The notes under the pieces were generated by a model that was not told where the DNA came from, did not search any database, and saw only the letters and a list, made by a program, of their open reading frames with translations. A stretch of 64,000 bases of DNA, from the NCBI GenBank assembly GCA_039111635.1, contig JBCAQO010000007.1:1240001-1304000 (forward strand), written 5' to 3'. This DNA is from Heterobasidion occidentale. Taxonomy: Eukaryota; Basidiomycota; Agaricomycetes; Russulales; Bondarzewiaceae. Positions 24,242 to 36,400 of the stretch are shown in pieces. Numbering within the stretch: position 1 is the stretch's first letter; every line of letters starts with the position of its first letter. The translations under genes were made by a program, and so were the position numbers.

Positions 24242-26684
24242 ATGCGGCCCCTCGTCCTCTCGTTTGCTTGTTTGTTGTCTGGGCTTGCGCATGCCCAGAT
24301 GACTATATACCATCCACAGAATAGTCAGGTCGTTTTCGGTGGGAAATCGACAGAGACGCCTACTGCAACCGTGCCAGCTAGTGCCGCGGCAGCTACATAC
24401 ACTGGCGCTGCGGCCTATGATCCCACTGTCCTTATAGCCCCTCCTGTCCCAAATCCTCCGATTCAGAAATCGTTTAGCATCCAACTGTCGAACGGTGGGA
24501 TGCCTAATCTCTCTATGAAGCAGAACGGTGGATTCTATGGTTTCTCGATAGAGATGTCCGTAGCTAATCAAGTTTGTGAGTTCTCGAGTGCTGTTCTAAT
24601 AATCCCATTTTGATTAACCCTTTTTCGCGCAGTGGGGCGGAACAGGTATGGTCGCTCTGAGAAATGCCGCACGTGGGCTGACAGCGTCTGTTTGACAGTT
24701 CCTTTATTCAAGTCCCTTTTCTGAATCTGCTAGCTAACATCGTCGAGCGTGTCGGGTGGGTTCAAGTTCGAGTAGGAGGAAATACACAAGAGTCTGCCAC
24801 ACTCGTCGATAGTTTGCCCAATGGGACCATCCTTGCGAAAGATTATACGAAAGTCACTGGGACAACCCGGACACCTCCTCTTGAATATACTAGGGACTTG
24901 ATGTACATGATGAACAACATCTCATCGCTTGTCAACACGCGGTGGTACCTCGGTGTGTCCTGCACAATATAACACATACGGCCCCTGACCTCGTTTTAGG
25001 AATCCCATTCTTCAACACGACACCTTTCTCTCTCTCGATTCTTGGAGCAAGTCAGGAGATCTTGGGCGATCGGTTACTGGCCTTCCAGGCCGGCAATGAG
25101 CCTGATCAATATGTGCAGCATGAACATCGCCCAGAGGTATGTAGTCAATTATATCCTATAGTCCTCATTGTTGATGGTTGACGTCGTGGCCATTAGGGTT
25201 ATGGGCCCTCTGATTATGCCGGAGAGATAGGCATGCTCATAGATCAGGTCCAAAAGGATCAGACAATCATCAAACGGAATAATCTGTTCCTCTCGCCTAG
25301 CATATCAAGAGGATCGTGGGCCCCAGAAGATGTCTGGAATACTGGCCTTGTTTCGACCTATTCCTCAAGTCTTGCGGGTCTGACTGTTGAAAGGTATGAA
25401 TCACTGATAGAATTGGCGCAGAACGCCTGGATTGACGCGCCCGATCTGTGATAGATACCCGAACGACAACTGCGTAGCACAATTCGATCTCGTAGGCGCT
25501 GGCCCACCGGTTGACCCCCAAGAAGCCTTTCCCCAGTACCTTGACCACACCGCATCGCAGTCCATAGTTGGACCATATATCAACTCGACGCTTTTCGCTC
25601 AGCAGATGGGAAAGCCGTTCATCATGTATGAAACAAATACGGCATCGTGCAGTGGTTTCGCAGGAATCAGCGACAGTTTCGGCGCCGCGCTCTGGGCTCT
25701 CGACTATGGTCTTCAAATGGCTTATACTAACTTCAGTGCAGCACTTCTGCACGTTGGTGGGCAGAACGCATTCTACAATCCATTCACACCTCCTCCCACG
25801 AACCAGTCTTCCTTCCGTCAGTGGACGATTGGGCCTGTCTATTATTCAGCACTGATCATGGCGGAGATTCTTGGCCCAAGTAACGCGTCACAAGTAGTGG
25901 ACCTATCTGCCAACAACGGCGAGAAATTTACTCCTGCCTATGCAATTTATGAGAATGGAATGCCTACGAAGGTGGCGTTGTTCAATTTCGTCACTGACCC
26001 CTCTGGCGGAACGAATATTACCGCCTCGATCTCTATCGGTGGCGGCGAGACAGGGCAACTTAATTCTACCCCCGCCGAGGTGAAGGTCAAGTGAGTGCAT
26101 ACGTTAACAGCACCTCGCTATTTTCCCACAACCCGCTGGAACCTTTCTTCGAACAGATATTTGACTGCGTCTTCCGTATCTCAGAAGGGCGACTTTCTAT
26201 GGGCAGGGCAGGTGAGCGTCTCTTCTCGAGCGCCGCCCGACCTGTCTCCACCAGTTCAGTCGGGGTGGGAGCTAACGCGCTGACGCCCTAGACATTTGGG
26301 AACCATTTCGAGTCCGATGGACGTCTGCAAGGAGATCTTGACGTCCAGACCATCCCGTGTGATCAGAACGCGCACACATGTTCCATCAAAGTCCCAGCGC
26401 CGGGCTTTGCGCTCGTCTTCCTCACAGAGGATTCGCTCAGCCGGGTGACTGCAGACGCGACGCTCACGTTCCCGACGACGTACATGACCAAGACAGTGAA
26501 CACGATCCAGATCGACCCTTCTGCCCTCGCAACGTCCAACGGGCATAGCGGAATGGGCAGCCGGAAGGGGACGACAAGCGCGGGCCATGTCAACGGTGCA
26601 ATTGCGGACCTAGCGGTGCCAGGACTGTTCACGCTTCTTGCCGCTGCAGCTGCTGGGGCTTGGATTGTAACGGGGAGGGCGTAA
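24242..26684 (+). CDS. Secreted GH79 glycosidase, copy B
   Basis: Tandem paralogue of copy A with the same exon plan, including the 13-nt microexon (24633-24645). It has a signal peptide (MRPLVLSFACLLSGLAHAQ), GRNSSFIQVPFLNLLAN, the likely acid/base Glu in FQAGNEPDQY (~25090) and the likely nucleophile Glu in MYETNTASCSGF (~25630). LHVGGQNAFYNPFTPPPTNQ is almost identical in both copies. A C-terminal beta-sandwich and hydrophobic GPI-like tail (FTLLAAAAAGAWIVTGRA) complete it. All junctions I followed are in frame, including the one that fails in copy A (HEHRPE to GYGPSDYAG), so this copy looks intact. Substrate could be a glucuronoside or another uronic-acid glycan; it cannot be read from sequence. 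Confidence 0.9.
24633..24645 (+). other. 13-nt microexon, GH79 copy B
   Basis: Flanked by gtgagt...cgcgcag and gtatgg...tttgacag; supplies L-G-R-N-S. Same length, phase and place as in copy A. Confidence 0.85.
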
Positions 26685-27165
26685 GCTTCCTTGTGTGGTC
26701 TTTCTTTTGCGGGCATTGGGGCCTTTTCTGTGGTGTGTATTACGGGGAGAAAGGACAGCCTGACAGCCGCATTGCAAGCGAACTCATAATATAGTAGCAC
26801 TGGGACTACCCTGCCTTATATCCGATAGTGCTTAACAGCGTCTCATAGCTCGTCTCTAGCCGAAACACTCGTTTCTTGTTTATTATGCTCCCCCCCAATG
26901 TTTTGGCAGCATACAACAGATCCGAGCAACGAATAGGTAGTGATGTGAAAGCAGCAGTGCAAGACACCTGCCAGAGCCAGACGATAGCAACAAGAACTAT
27001 CCAAGATAGGAGAGGATGGGAGGAATTACACGCAGTGTTGAGTGTACAAACAGATTTTCGTGAGACAAACAATGATGTAGTGGGACAATGGTATAGGTGA
27101 GCACGCAAGGGGCACAGAAGATATCACGACAGACACGTAACGGAAGCCGCTGTAACGAGAGGCGG
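26685..27165. other. Convergent 3' interval
   Basis: 480 nt between the convergent GH79 copy B and the PPTase-like gene; presumably the two 3' UTRs. No supportable gene. Confidence 0.5.
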
Positions 27166-28318
27166 CTAATCTGATAGCTTCGGGATGACGTTGGTGAGTT
27201 GGTCGATGTTGATGAACTGGACCCAAGACTCGAGGTCCTTGTTGTTGTCTTGCCAGATAAACTTGGAGTCGGGTGTGCCTCGGAAGTGCGCGGTGACACA
27301 TTGGTAGGACTCTTCGACGAGAACGCCCTTGCGCTGGACGCCAAGCTGCGCTTTGTACAGGCGGAATTCCCAGCCCTGGAGCGGCTGCCCGTCGCCACTA
27401 CATGTTTCGTCGGGGATGTTGAACTCGAGGCGAGACCAATCGAAGCCCATAGGCTGCCCGATAGCTTTTATGTACGCAGATTTGAGTGCGAGAAGGATGC
27501 AGAGCCGCCGAAGGGCAACGTCGTCGGCGAGATCGGGTGTGACGAAGGATTGCTCTAGTGGGGTGAGCTGAGGAAAGGAAGCTCTGTCAGAATCGGACGG
27601 CGGACTCAAGATAGGCGCCACGCACCTTGTGCGATAGCGATTCAACGTAGGCTGTCACCGTCGCGCCTCGAGGCTCGACAGCGAGCTGCTTGACGCCTAT
27701 CCCAATATTGGTCACCTCGCGCTGCCTCCCCTGCACCATGACCATTCCCACGAGTGAGTTTTCCCAAGCAAGGTGGTAACCTATCATCGAGCGAAGATGA
27801 AACTCCGGATTGACGTGATCAAGCATCTGGGAGTCGCGGACGAATGGAAGAAAACAAGGTTGATAGAAGGCATCGAGAGGGCGTTATGGCACTGACCTGT
27901 TCTATCCAATGTTTTCCTGACGGCGTGACGTGGTCCCGCCAGCGCGCGCGGGGGATCCGGCGGTGCCGCATCATCAGCAGAGGCATCATATGCCCTATGA
28001 GCTGGCCTGACGGTCCTCAGTGGGTCTTTAGTTACTGTGCGAGAGCGCCTCGGAAAAAAAGAGGAGGACTCACGCAGCGATTCGCCCGAGGTGGGGTTAC
28101 GTACGACGTTGCGGGCATGCGGGACGGTCTTCTGGACGAGGTCGAAGCATTTATCGTATTCCTGAGAAGGGATTCGAATGTGAGGATAAGGGGGAGTTAG
28201 AGGAATGGAGGGAGGGCGGGACGGAAGGGTGTGGCGCAAGACGAGGAACGTGGCTGCTCACTTCGGGCGTCACTTCACGGTTCATGTACAGCATCCACAC
28301 GAGAATCGGCGAATTCAT
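27166..28318 (-). CDS. 4'-phosphopantetheinyl transferase-like protein, probably inactive
   Basis: Five exons with clean GT-AG junctions give about 285 residues: exon 1 MNSPILVWMLYMNREVTPE, then EYDKCF..., QLIGHMMPLLMMRHRRIPRA, MLDHVNPEFHLRSMIGYHLA..., LTPLEQ...IPKLSD. An in-frame TAG lies just upstream of the ATG. The order matches the Lys5/AASDHPPT type of PPTase, which attaches phosphopantetheine to carrier proteins: GRLLPL-like QLIGHMMPLL, the GYN(V)(S/T)HD region, the (V)G(I/V)DV strand and the (L)KEAYIKA(I/L)G helix. The catalytic residues are changed: GYHLAWEN replaces GYNVTHDN, NIGIGVKQ replaces (L)GVDVM (Asp to Gly at ~129), and LALKSAYIKAIG replaces LKEAYIKA (Glu to Ser at ~182). 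Fold assignment is good; loss of activity is inferred. Confidence 0.82.
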
Positions 28319-28527
28319 GGCGCGTGCGGAATCACGGAACTAGGGCGGAGAGCGGTCAATCTGGCGACAGCAGTGGTCGGGGCGAGAATTTCAGTCAGGT
28401 TCGTGTATGTCACGATCTCGAAGCAAGTGCTTAATCAGTGCGCCTTAATATGCTCAGAAATTGAGAGCCGGAGGGGATGTAGGTCGTGGAGAACGGATGG
28501 TATATATTCAGAGCAAACGTTGTTGGA
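28319..28527. promoter_or_regulatory. Upstream region of the PPTase-like gene
   Basis: About 200 nt between the PPTase-like start and the end of the unidentified minus-strand frame; likely its promoter. No specific motif. Confidence 0.3.
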
Positions 28528-28799
28528 CTACGCCACACGTCTGACCATTCCTGTTATCTGATCCCATGCGTCCTTCCTCTTGAATCCCTGAATCAGTCCT
28601 TCTATCACGTCCACGTACATCACGGGTGGGACACGAGTAGAACCCGCACACGTATCCTTCAGCTAGATGGCTCGCGAAGCATGGCGTCGGCATAGCGGCC
28701 GTTCTCCACGACCCCCACGTTGTTCGAGGTCGTTCGAGCCATCGGGCGCTTAAGCTGCAGGGGCATGGGGTTGTAGGCACGTAGACACCTGTACGCGGC
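28528..28799 (-). CDS. Unidentified spliced minus-strand gene, 3' part
   Basis: Two frames on the minus strand join through a 56-nt GT-AG intron (~28650-28705). AYNPMPLQLKRPMARTTSNN is followed by LKDTCAGSTRVPPVMYVDVI, then EGLIQGFKRKDAWDQITGMV and a short RRVA end with a stop at 28528. The composition is protein-like. Upstream minus frames (e.g. HLRKNFPGTLEDVCAEARRL near 28950) may be earlier exons, but I could not join them cleanly. No family recognised; could be a lineage-restricted or decaying gene. Confidence 0.33.
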
Positions 28800-31654
28800 G
28801 AAGGCTGAGAGCAGTCAGTGGTGGGCAGGCTCAGGATCCTCTTGATCAGGATTCTGAAAATCTCCATCGCGAAACAGTTTCCGTTTGATTCCGGCTCATT
28901 CCTCATAGGGTTGCTGGAAGTAGCACAGCCTTCGTGCTTCAGCGCAAACATCTTCCAAGGTTCCGGGAAAGTTCTTTCGCAGGTGCGTCATGTATCTTGA
29001 GCGAGCGAATGTTTCACAGGAAAATAAAAAAACACATTTCATCAACGGAGGCTCGGAAACTCCGCCGCCTGCACGAGCCGCAACCCGTGTGCGAGACGCC
29101 ATCCGCAGGCGCCCGTCCAAAAAAAACGTATCCTCGTCCGCCGGGCATCTCACCTATACCACGTCCATCTGACAACGCTTGCAGTTGTGAAACTCATATC
29201 AGCATTGAAGGATGCGAATCCGCATGTCTGTCCGATGTTCAGATTGTAACGCGTACTTACCCACCCCTCGGTCCGAGCAAGCGACAGACGCTCGCAATTG
29301 AAGCGGAAACTCCAGAGCCCAGGCAACGTTTTCTGCACTATGGAGCATCTATGTCGAGAACGCAGGAAAAGGACCACGGCCAGCCGCATCATGTGAGAGA
29401 CAGCAGACGTGGCAGTGCAAGGCTATAAGTAGGTTGAGATGTTGATCTTGCAGAGTATTCAAAAGAGTATAAGCAATACTTTGGCGGCGGGTTGCACGTA
29501 AATTTGTCGAGCAGTAGTTAAGGCCGACAGCTCTGGGCACACACACTAAATGCTTGAAATAGCAACAGACGATCTTCTCTTGCCACATCAGACAGGATGG
29601 GCTGATCGTTTCGCTAGCGCAGTTTGTCCAACAATGATGTCCAATTGTCACCGAAGACGGAAGAAAGGGAACGGAGAAAGCACCCGAACTCGACGGACCT
29701 GACACGGCGCTTGGTGGCGAGCCTCCCGAACTCGATAACTAAGGTTCATGGCCATCGGAGCATCGAGGGAGCAGGTGGAATGGCAAGGGAGCTTCGGAGC
29801 TTGACAAAACACAGCAAATGAGTCAGGCTGGGCTGGGCTCGACATCGCCGGTCAGCGAGAGACTTTTGAAGAACAGATGAGCCTTCAGCATGTACGAAAC
29901 AGTCTCCAACCTGGCTTCTGCGGAGTCCGCTCTGTTTTCCAAAGGCGGCGTTAGCGCGCTCATGATGCTCGTCGCTTTCTCCGAAGAAAAATTGCCAGAC
30001 TTGAGCGTATCTGTGTGCTAGATCCTTCCTGCCGCCTGCGCGTGAGAGCCTGTGAGGACGATCACGGTCCAAAAGAGAAGTGCCGGTAGCGTACCACTCC
30101 GCGACATGAAACACCAATGGATGGATGAGAATAGCATCGGCTTCTTGACTGGTCAACGTTTCGCGCGCGCTGAGAGAACTCTTAGAAGTTCATGAGCATA
30201 CCTAGACAATATTCCAGGAACAGATGAACATAAATTCAGACGGTGTCGCATTGAGCAAAGCGGTCAGATAGTGGAGCGCGGAGGCTCGTCACGGTTCCGG
30301 CTCCCATGATCCCTCTCGAGGGAGCATGCCTTCCTCATACGAACCCCTGAAACTCCATCTGCACCGTCAGAAGGGGATAGCCCGATAAACCCAGCGGAAA
30401 GCCGACCTTCACAAGGATACGTCAGGGTGGGTGTTCTACGCGCGGAAGCCGAGAGGCTTGTGATCATCTCTCAAGCCCGAGCCCGATGCGTCGTTGTGTA
30501 CTTCATGCATGCATGCATGCGTATCGGGCTCTTCCAGAAGAAGGGGATCTCTGCAGGAGAGTCCAGCGCCTGCCATTGCAATCAGACTCGGATTGCTTCC
30601 ACAGGCAACGGCATCAATCGAATGCTCGCTGTTCGAGGTCAAGCACTCTATGTGACGGCAAACATGGAGAAGTCAAAGGGCATGAGCAGAAGTAACGGGG
30701 GGAAACCACTGGCAATGAATATTGTATGATCTACCTGGGCGACCTCGGAGTTTTGAGAGATCCGACACTGGAACGATCATAAATGAACGCGAGGTCACCG
30801 TGAATGCATCTGTATGGTAGAGAATTTGTCCTGATTTCTGTCTGTCGACTGTTGACAAGCGGAACCGTAGCTTTTCGGCTGTAGGTGATGACCCTCTAAG
30901 GGTAGGAAGCGCCGGGTTGGGCTAGAGTCTAGGCGACAAGCACGGCATAGTACACGATAAAGCGACGTGTTATAAATTTGCGGTTGCGTGGACGAGCTTG
31001 GCCCGGTCGCTCGCTGACGGCAACACAGTTGAGAGGAATGGAGCAAAGGGCAGTGGACGGAGGAGAATGAGGAGAAACGGTGTACGTGAGCGATCGGAGA
31101 GGTGAGTAAGTCGCTGGACACAAATCGAAAATTGATCTCTGATTCATCGGGTTAGACCGTGACCAGGACCTTGGTTGTAGCCAATCACCCTCGTCACACG
31201 CCTCTCCGCTCCTTGCCTCCTCTCGATCTGCTCACAAGGTCCCCTTCAACCGGCCACACATGCACAACCCTCGCTTCGATGTCTCTCTATGCCAAACAAC
31301 ACTTCCTATGGCCGCAATCGCTCGTGCCTTGCCAATTGACACGCCTCGTTGTTTCGTACCTACTCGAACTCTGTTCCAGCCTTCAGCTTCACGTGGATCC
31401 GTTCGGGAACGGGCTCGGGTTCTGCGGTTCGGTTGCGTGCCCTCGCCAACGTATCATCTCGTATAGTTTGCGTCCTGGGAGTCTGGGGGTCGAGATAGAA
31501 GAAATTTATGTACCCGAGCGCCGAATCCAATGTCCGATCTTCGCTGCTTCTCCCATCGTCTTTAAAAGCGACCCTCGATGCACTCATCAAATTCACTCCC
31601 CTCGCGCTGTGTGAAGGTCGGTTCTGTCTCAGCTATTTCCACCTCCCAGTCATC
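28800..31654. other. Gene-poor 2.8 kb upstream of the P450
   Basis: No recognised gene. A minus-strand frame at 29746-30156 (start MTSQEADAILIHPLVFHVAEW) is open for 136 codons and looks protein-like in its first half, but has no recognised domain or partner exons. A short (catg)n run lies at 30504-30520. A TATA-like ttaaaag near 31561 lies ~90 nt upstream of the P450 ATG. Confidence 0.45.
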
Positions 31655-34003
31655 ATGTACACGGACATCCTCCTCCTCGCCCTCGCCACCTGCACCTTCC
31701 TTCTTTACCGATGGATCACTGCATCTCGCATGAAGCTCCCCCCGGGTCCTCCTGCGGACCCATTCATAGGCAATCTCCGCCAGATGGCCTCCTTTGACAG
31801 CCAGCAAGAAACTTTCGCTGAGTGGGGAAAAGTATTTGGTAAGGCTGTCATGTACGCGCATGACCTGGCATCGCGCTCACAGATCATCCTTATCTCTCTC
31901 TCTGTGCGTAACAGGGGACGTCATGCACGCCAGAATCTTCGGGCGCTCCATGATCATTCTGAACTCCTTCCGAGCCGCGCGTGATCTGATGGAAAAACGA
32001 AGCCTCAACTACTCTTGCCGCCCGCGTCTCGTCCTCATTGCTGAAATGTGATTACCCTCGCAAACGCCCCAGCGCCTCTCGCTGATTTTCCCCTCTGCAG
32101 GATGGGCTGGGATTCCATGCTCACTAATATGCCTTACGGCGAGCGATTCCGCAAGCACCGTAGACTAATCCAGGAAGCCTTTTCCCCACAGGCGATCCTT
32201 GCTTTTCGCCCTCTGCAACGCATGGAGGCTTGCACGCTTCTACTCGGACTGCTGGAGTCACCGGATTCCTTCATGGGCCACGTGCGGAGGTTCGCCTATT
32301 TCGAAGAAACAACAGAGTGCTCGGCTTGGGAGAAAGCTAACTCCACGTGCTCTCGTTCTCCACAGATTTTCGGCGGCGACGATCATGAAAATTGCATACG
32401 GGCACACAGTCCACTCGGTTGACGAGCTGTATGTACGCCTCGCCGAGGAGGCCGCAACTGACACGGTCAACTCGGGAAGCCCCGGCTCGATGCTTGTCGA
32501 TTTCTTGTACGCCTAGCTACTTTGATTCTCGCTCAGTCTGGACACTAAAAACGCCATGTGCCACAGTCCTGCATGTAGGTGGTCTAGCTCCAATTCGAAC
32601 CGACTTAGGCGCTGAAGAACGTCATATGCCTTGTGTGACTCAGTGAAATATTTGCCAAGTTGGATGCCTGGCGCAGGATTCAAGAGGCATGCATACAAGA
32701 CGCGTGAGAAGGTGCGCCGAATGATTGATGCGCCATTCCAGATGGTCAAAAGGACCATGGTCAGTAACACAAAGTGTTTCCGAGAAAACATCGCTCACCG
32801 GTCACATTCTGACCCAGGCCGCGGGTACCGCCATCCCGTCGTTCACGTCCAGTCTCCTCGTTGATAAGGAATCTGGGAATCCCACCGATTTAAAGGAGGA
32901 AGAAGACATCAAAGCTGCAGCTGGGGTCCTTTACGGAGGTGATTTTTTGGAAATTCGATAATCACATTGATGGAAGAATTGCGCTCACGAAGGTCTCCTT
33001 TTCAGCGGCGACAGATACGGTTTGTCTTCCTTCGTCGATTGGGTTTTCTCACACTCACGCTCGTGATGTATGGGAATAGACAAGCGCTTGTCTCGATACC
33101 TTCTTCCTCGCGATGACCCTTTATCCTGAAGTCCAAGTGAAGGCACAAGAGGAGCTTGATCGTGTCATCGGGCCCGACCGTCTCCCCGATTTTAATGACA
33201 GAGAAGCTCATTCTCTTCCATATCTCGAATGTGTCATCAAAGAGGTGTACCGGTAATTCTACACCCACAAACTCTGCATATCGTTTTTTCTAATATCTTC
33301 TCAGTTGGGGTGCCCCTGTTCCTCTCGGTAAATTTGCCAGTTTAGGCAGTGCACATCTCGATTCTTTCGCTGAATATACCGATAGGACTTCCACATCGGT
33401 CTATGAAGGATGATCGATATCGCGGGTATGATATCCCAGGGGACACCACCATCGTCCCTAACATATGGTTAGTGCCTTTCTCACCATCCTAAACTCACAG
33501 CATCTTACTAATAGATGATCAGGGCGATGACACGCGATGAGGACATGTACCCAGAGCCGAATGTCTTCCGCCCGGAACGTTTTGTGCATCAAGATAACGC
33601 AACCGCCGAGATGACGGATCCCAAAAATACTGTTTTCGGGTTTGGAAGACGGTACGTACTTGCCTTCTACATGATGTGCAAGTAGCTTGATACGGTAGCT
33701 TTCTTGCCAGGGTCTGCCCGGGCCAATGGTTCGGGGATGCGAACATATGGCTCATCACCGCCTGTGTGCTCGCAACTTTCCGGATTTCGAGGGCACGCGA
33801 TGAGCGAGGCGAAGATATCATCCCCGCGGGGCTTTTCAGCTCCAACTTCGTGCGGTATGTTTTGCTCTATAGCCGTCATCCGGTTGCTCATTGGTACCAA
33901 TATGGGCCTCAGACACCCTAAACCGTTCAAATGCGATATTAAGCCGAGGTCGCAGAAAGCAGTTGACCTGATTAACGAGATCATCAGCAGTTTGGCCGGT
34001 TGA
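31655..34003 (+). CDS. Cytochrome P450 monooxygenase
   Basis: Microsomal P450 resembling the O-methylsterigmatocystin-oxidoreductase-like CYPs abundant in Agaricomycetes. It has an N-terminal membrane anchor ([16 protein letters not shown]) and the hinge [14 protein letters not shown]. Then come [15 protein letters not shown] (C-helix), an I-helix region with AATDT and a following [15 protein letters not shown], the K-helix ExxR in [14 protein letters not shown], the PERF region FRPERF, and the heme loop [15 protein letters not shown] with its Cys ligand. About ten introns interrupt it; one splits the heme loop after FGFGRR. The last exon ([17 protein letters not shown]...) ends at 34003. No frameshift was found. 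Substrate unknown; no other biosynthetic gene is adjacent. Confidence 0.9.
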
Positions 34004-36400
34004 TCGAGATTGTGCCCTTCCCTCTACGTACTGAACATACCGACGCAACATACTCCGCTAGCTTCTTCAGGTTCGAAGAACGTCTTATACCCATCACGTG
34101 ATGAATTGTAACTTTGTACTGTACCATTGTGTTGACTATACTCTCTCTCACTTGTCCATATGCATGTATTTCCCTTTTATCCTCTGGTTTATGTCTCCAC
34201 TGCTTGCTTTATTACTGTAACATAGGTGCTTGCGACAAACAACAAACATCACTTGACTGGAACCCTAAAAACATTCGCCCCGTGGCGGCATCCGGTTTCT
34301 CGTTTCGTGGCACGGATCTCTTCACTCCCAGACGGGGTTGACAAGTAAACCACTATTTCTCATTCCCGTCCATCAATTCAATCACTCTGATTTCATCATA
34401 GAATGTTCCTGGCTGGTAAGAAATACCTGATTTATCCGACGCGTAAGCTGATAACAGTGGAAAACACGGCTCCGTTCCCCAAACCGCATCAGACAATATG
34501 GGTGCTGTCCTGAAGTCGCCGATGACTGAACTTCCATGGAAGCATAGATATTAACACCAAAGCCGCCTGCAAAAAGACCACTTGACGTTATCCCAAGCGA
34601 TTTGATATTTCGAACATGACTTCAGCTTCCTACAGTTCACCCCCCCGAACTAAATCCCCTCTTCTGACGGCTTCATGCAACGAATGTCGGATATGGCTTT
34701 GATTCTTCGCGATTTCAAGTGTGTCCCATGGCTCATCTGATACAACCCTGTGCTGTGACGTTCATATTACTTCGAGGGTCATGTCAAGAATGGCATACGG
34801 GCGTTCGGGAAGACCTCTATGACTACCAGGGGCAGAAAGTTGCCCCGACAGGTGTTCATTCTACTCCTCTCTTGTACGACAATCAGCAGGTTCCTCGCTC
34901 TGCGCTCTGAGGCCGGCTGGCATCGATCGAGACGTCCACACTCCATGACGGAGCGGGCACCTTCAAACCTTGAAATTCTCATAAGCTGTTCATTCACTTG
35001 TGCATGTGCTTTCCCCATTTATCCACAGCGGCCTACAATGAGGTCGACGGCGACATCTTCTACCAATCAATGACAGACCCCTGCGTACGGTTCACGGTTG
35101 CAGTCGCGCACAACCTTCTCCGGCAGCTCCCTGACTCTGAGGCGAATACTGGAAGCTTTAGCGGGACGCGCACTTGGTCTAATATGGGGTAAGCCTCAGT
35201 CTCGGCCTGCTAGCTCATTGATGACGACGGAGATAACCGCTCTCCAGCGTCTGGCGGGACTAGCATCGGAGTGTGGAGGACCTTGAACCGTCCGCCAACG
35301 ATGTGCACAAAAGGTGTCGTTCTTTCACCTCCCATTGAGCGGCGGTTTTAGAAGGAGTCACAGAGATAGAACTACATTTCCAGAGCACGATTCCAAGCCC
35401 CTGGGCTTTACGTCGCAGCGCATGCATGGGATGATCCCGCGGACAGCCGCAATGGCCCCCAGGTCCCACCGCGCGTGACAACAGGAGATTTTACTATAGC
35501 CGTCGAGGACGTCTATCACCGGTCATCCCAATGGATGGTCAGCAGTCTCACGTCCCCACTCCGTGAAATGCCTCGGATTCTTCGTGGTTATGGTCCCAAA
35601 AGGTCGCGGCCATTTCCACCGATGAACGGCGCTCTTCGAAAAGGGTGAGCGTAGTTTATCGGTATGGGAAATTTCTCGAAATATTCTTGATTCTTAGCTT
35701 ACGTTCTATTTCATAGACCTCAAGCACGCCTCGCCCTTCTCAAAAGGACAGGAAACACGGAAATCGGGGTCACGCCGAGCATCGATCCGCTCACTTGTTG
35801 TGCATAATCAAGCGTCTAAGATCCTGAAGAAGAACAAAGCAAATGCTCGACTTGCTTGCCAGCGGATCATTTTTCGCGCACAAATCGGGGATCATGCCAA
35901 CACGATGTACGTGTCTCAAGTTATGGCACTTTTGTTGCCCTCCCTGATGCAAAGGTACGTTGCATTTCGATCGTTCAAGCTCATTTCAAAAGGTATCTTC
36001 CGTAGAACCAAGAATGTTCGCCTGAAGGATCTCTTTCATACTGGGATCACTGGAAGCGGACGTTGTCAAAGGTTGTCACCAGTCAGCCGTTGACACTAGG
36101 CCTATAACTGCAGAGTAAGTGTTCAGATCAGTTGCGCCATTGATATGAAGGCTGATGTTGCGCCCAAGTAGACAGAAATCACCCCCGTTCATTTCCAGTG
36201 CCTCCGCATTCATTTGCAACACTCACTCTCAAACAGATCGTTTCTAATGCACGTTATTTCTCCACCGGTAAGTATCATACAACTTGGGACCTGCCTGAAA
36301 TACATTATCTTAACATCCGTAAATAAACATAGTCCATATGGTCCTCTAATAATGAAATTGCCCCATCCATCTCCCTCGCCTATCGTCCGGGGCAGGTCGC
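34004..36400. other. Gene-poor 2.4 kb downstream of the P450
   Basis: Only short frames on either strand. Plus-strand pieces near 34815-34910 (REDLYDYQGQKVAPTGVHST) and 35030-35190 (NEVDGDIFYQSMTDPCVRFT) look protein-like but do not assemble and match nothing I know. The interval may contain a degraded gene; nothing can be supported. Confidence 0.45.

Noticed and set aside
30504..30520. Short (catg)n palindromic repeat
   Set aside because: Only about 17 nt; no flanking structure suggests a mobile element or regulatory site.
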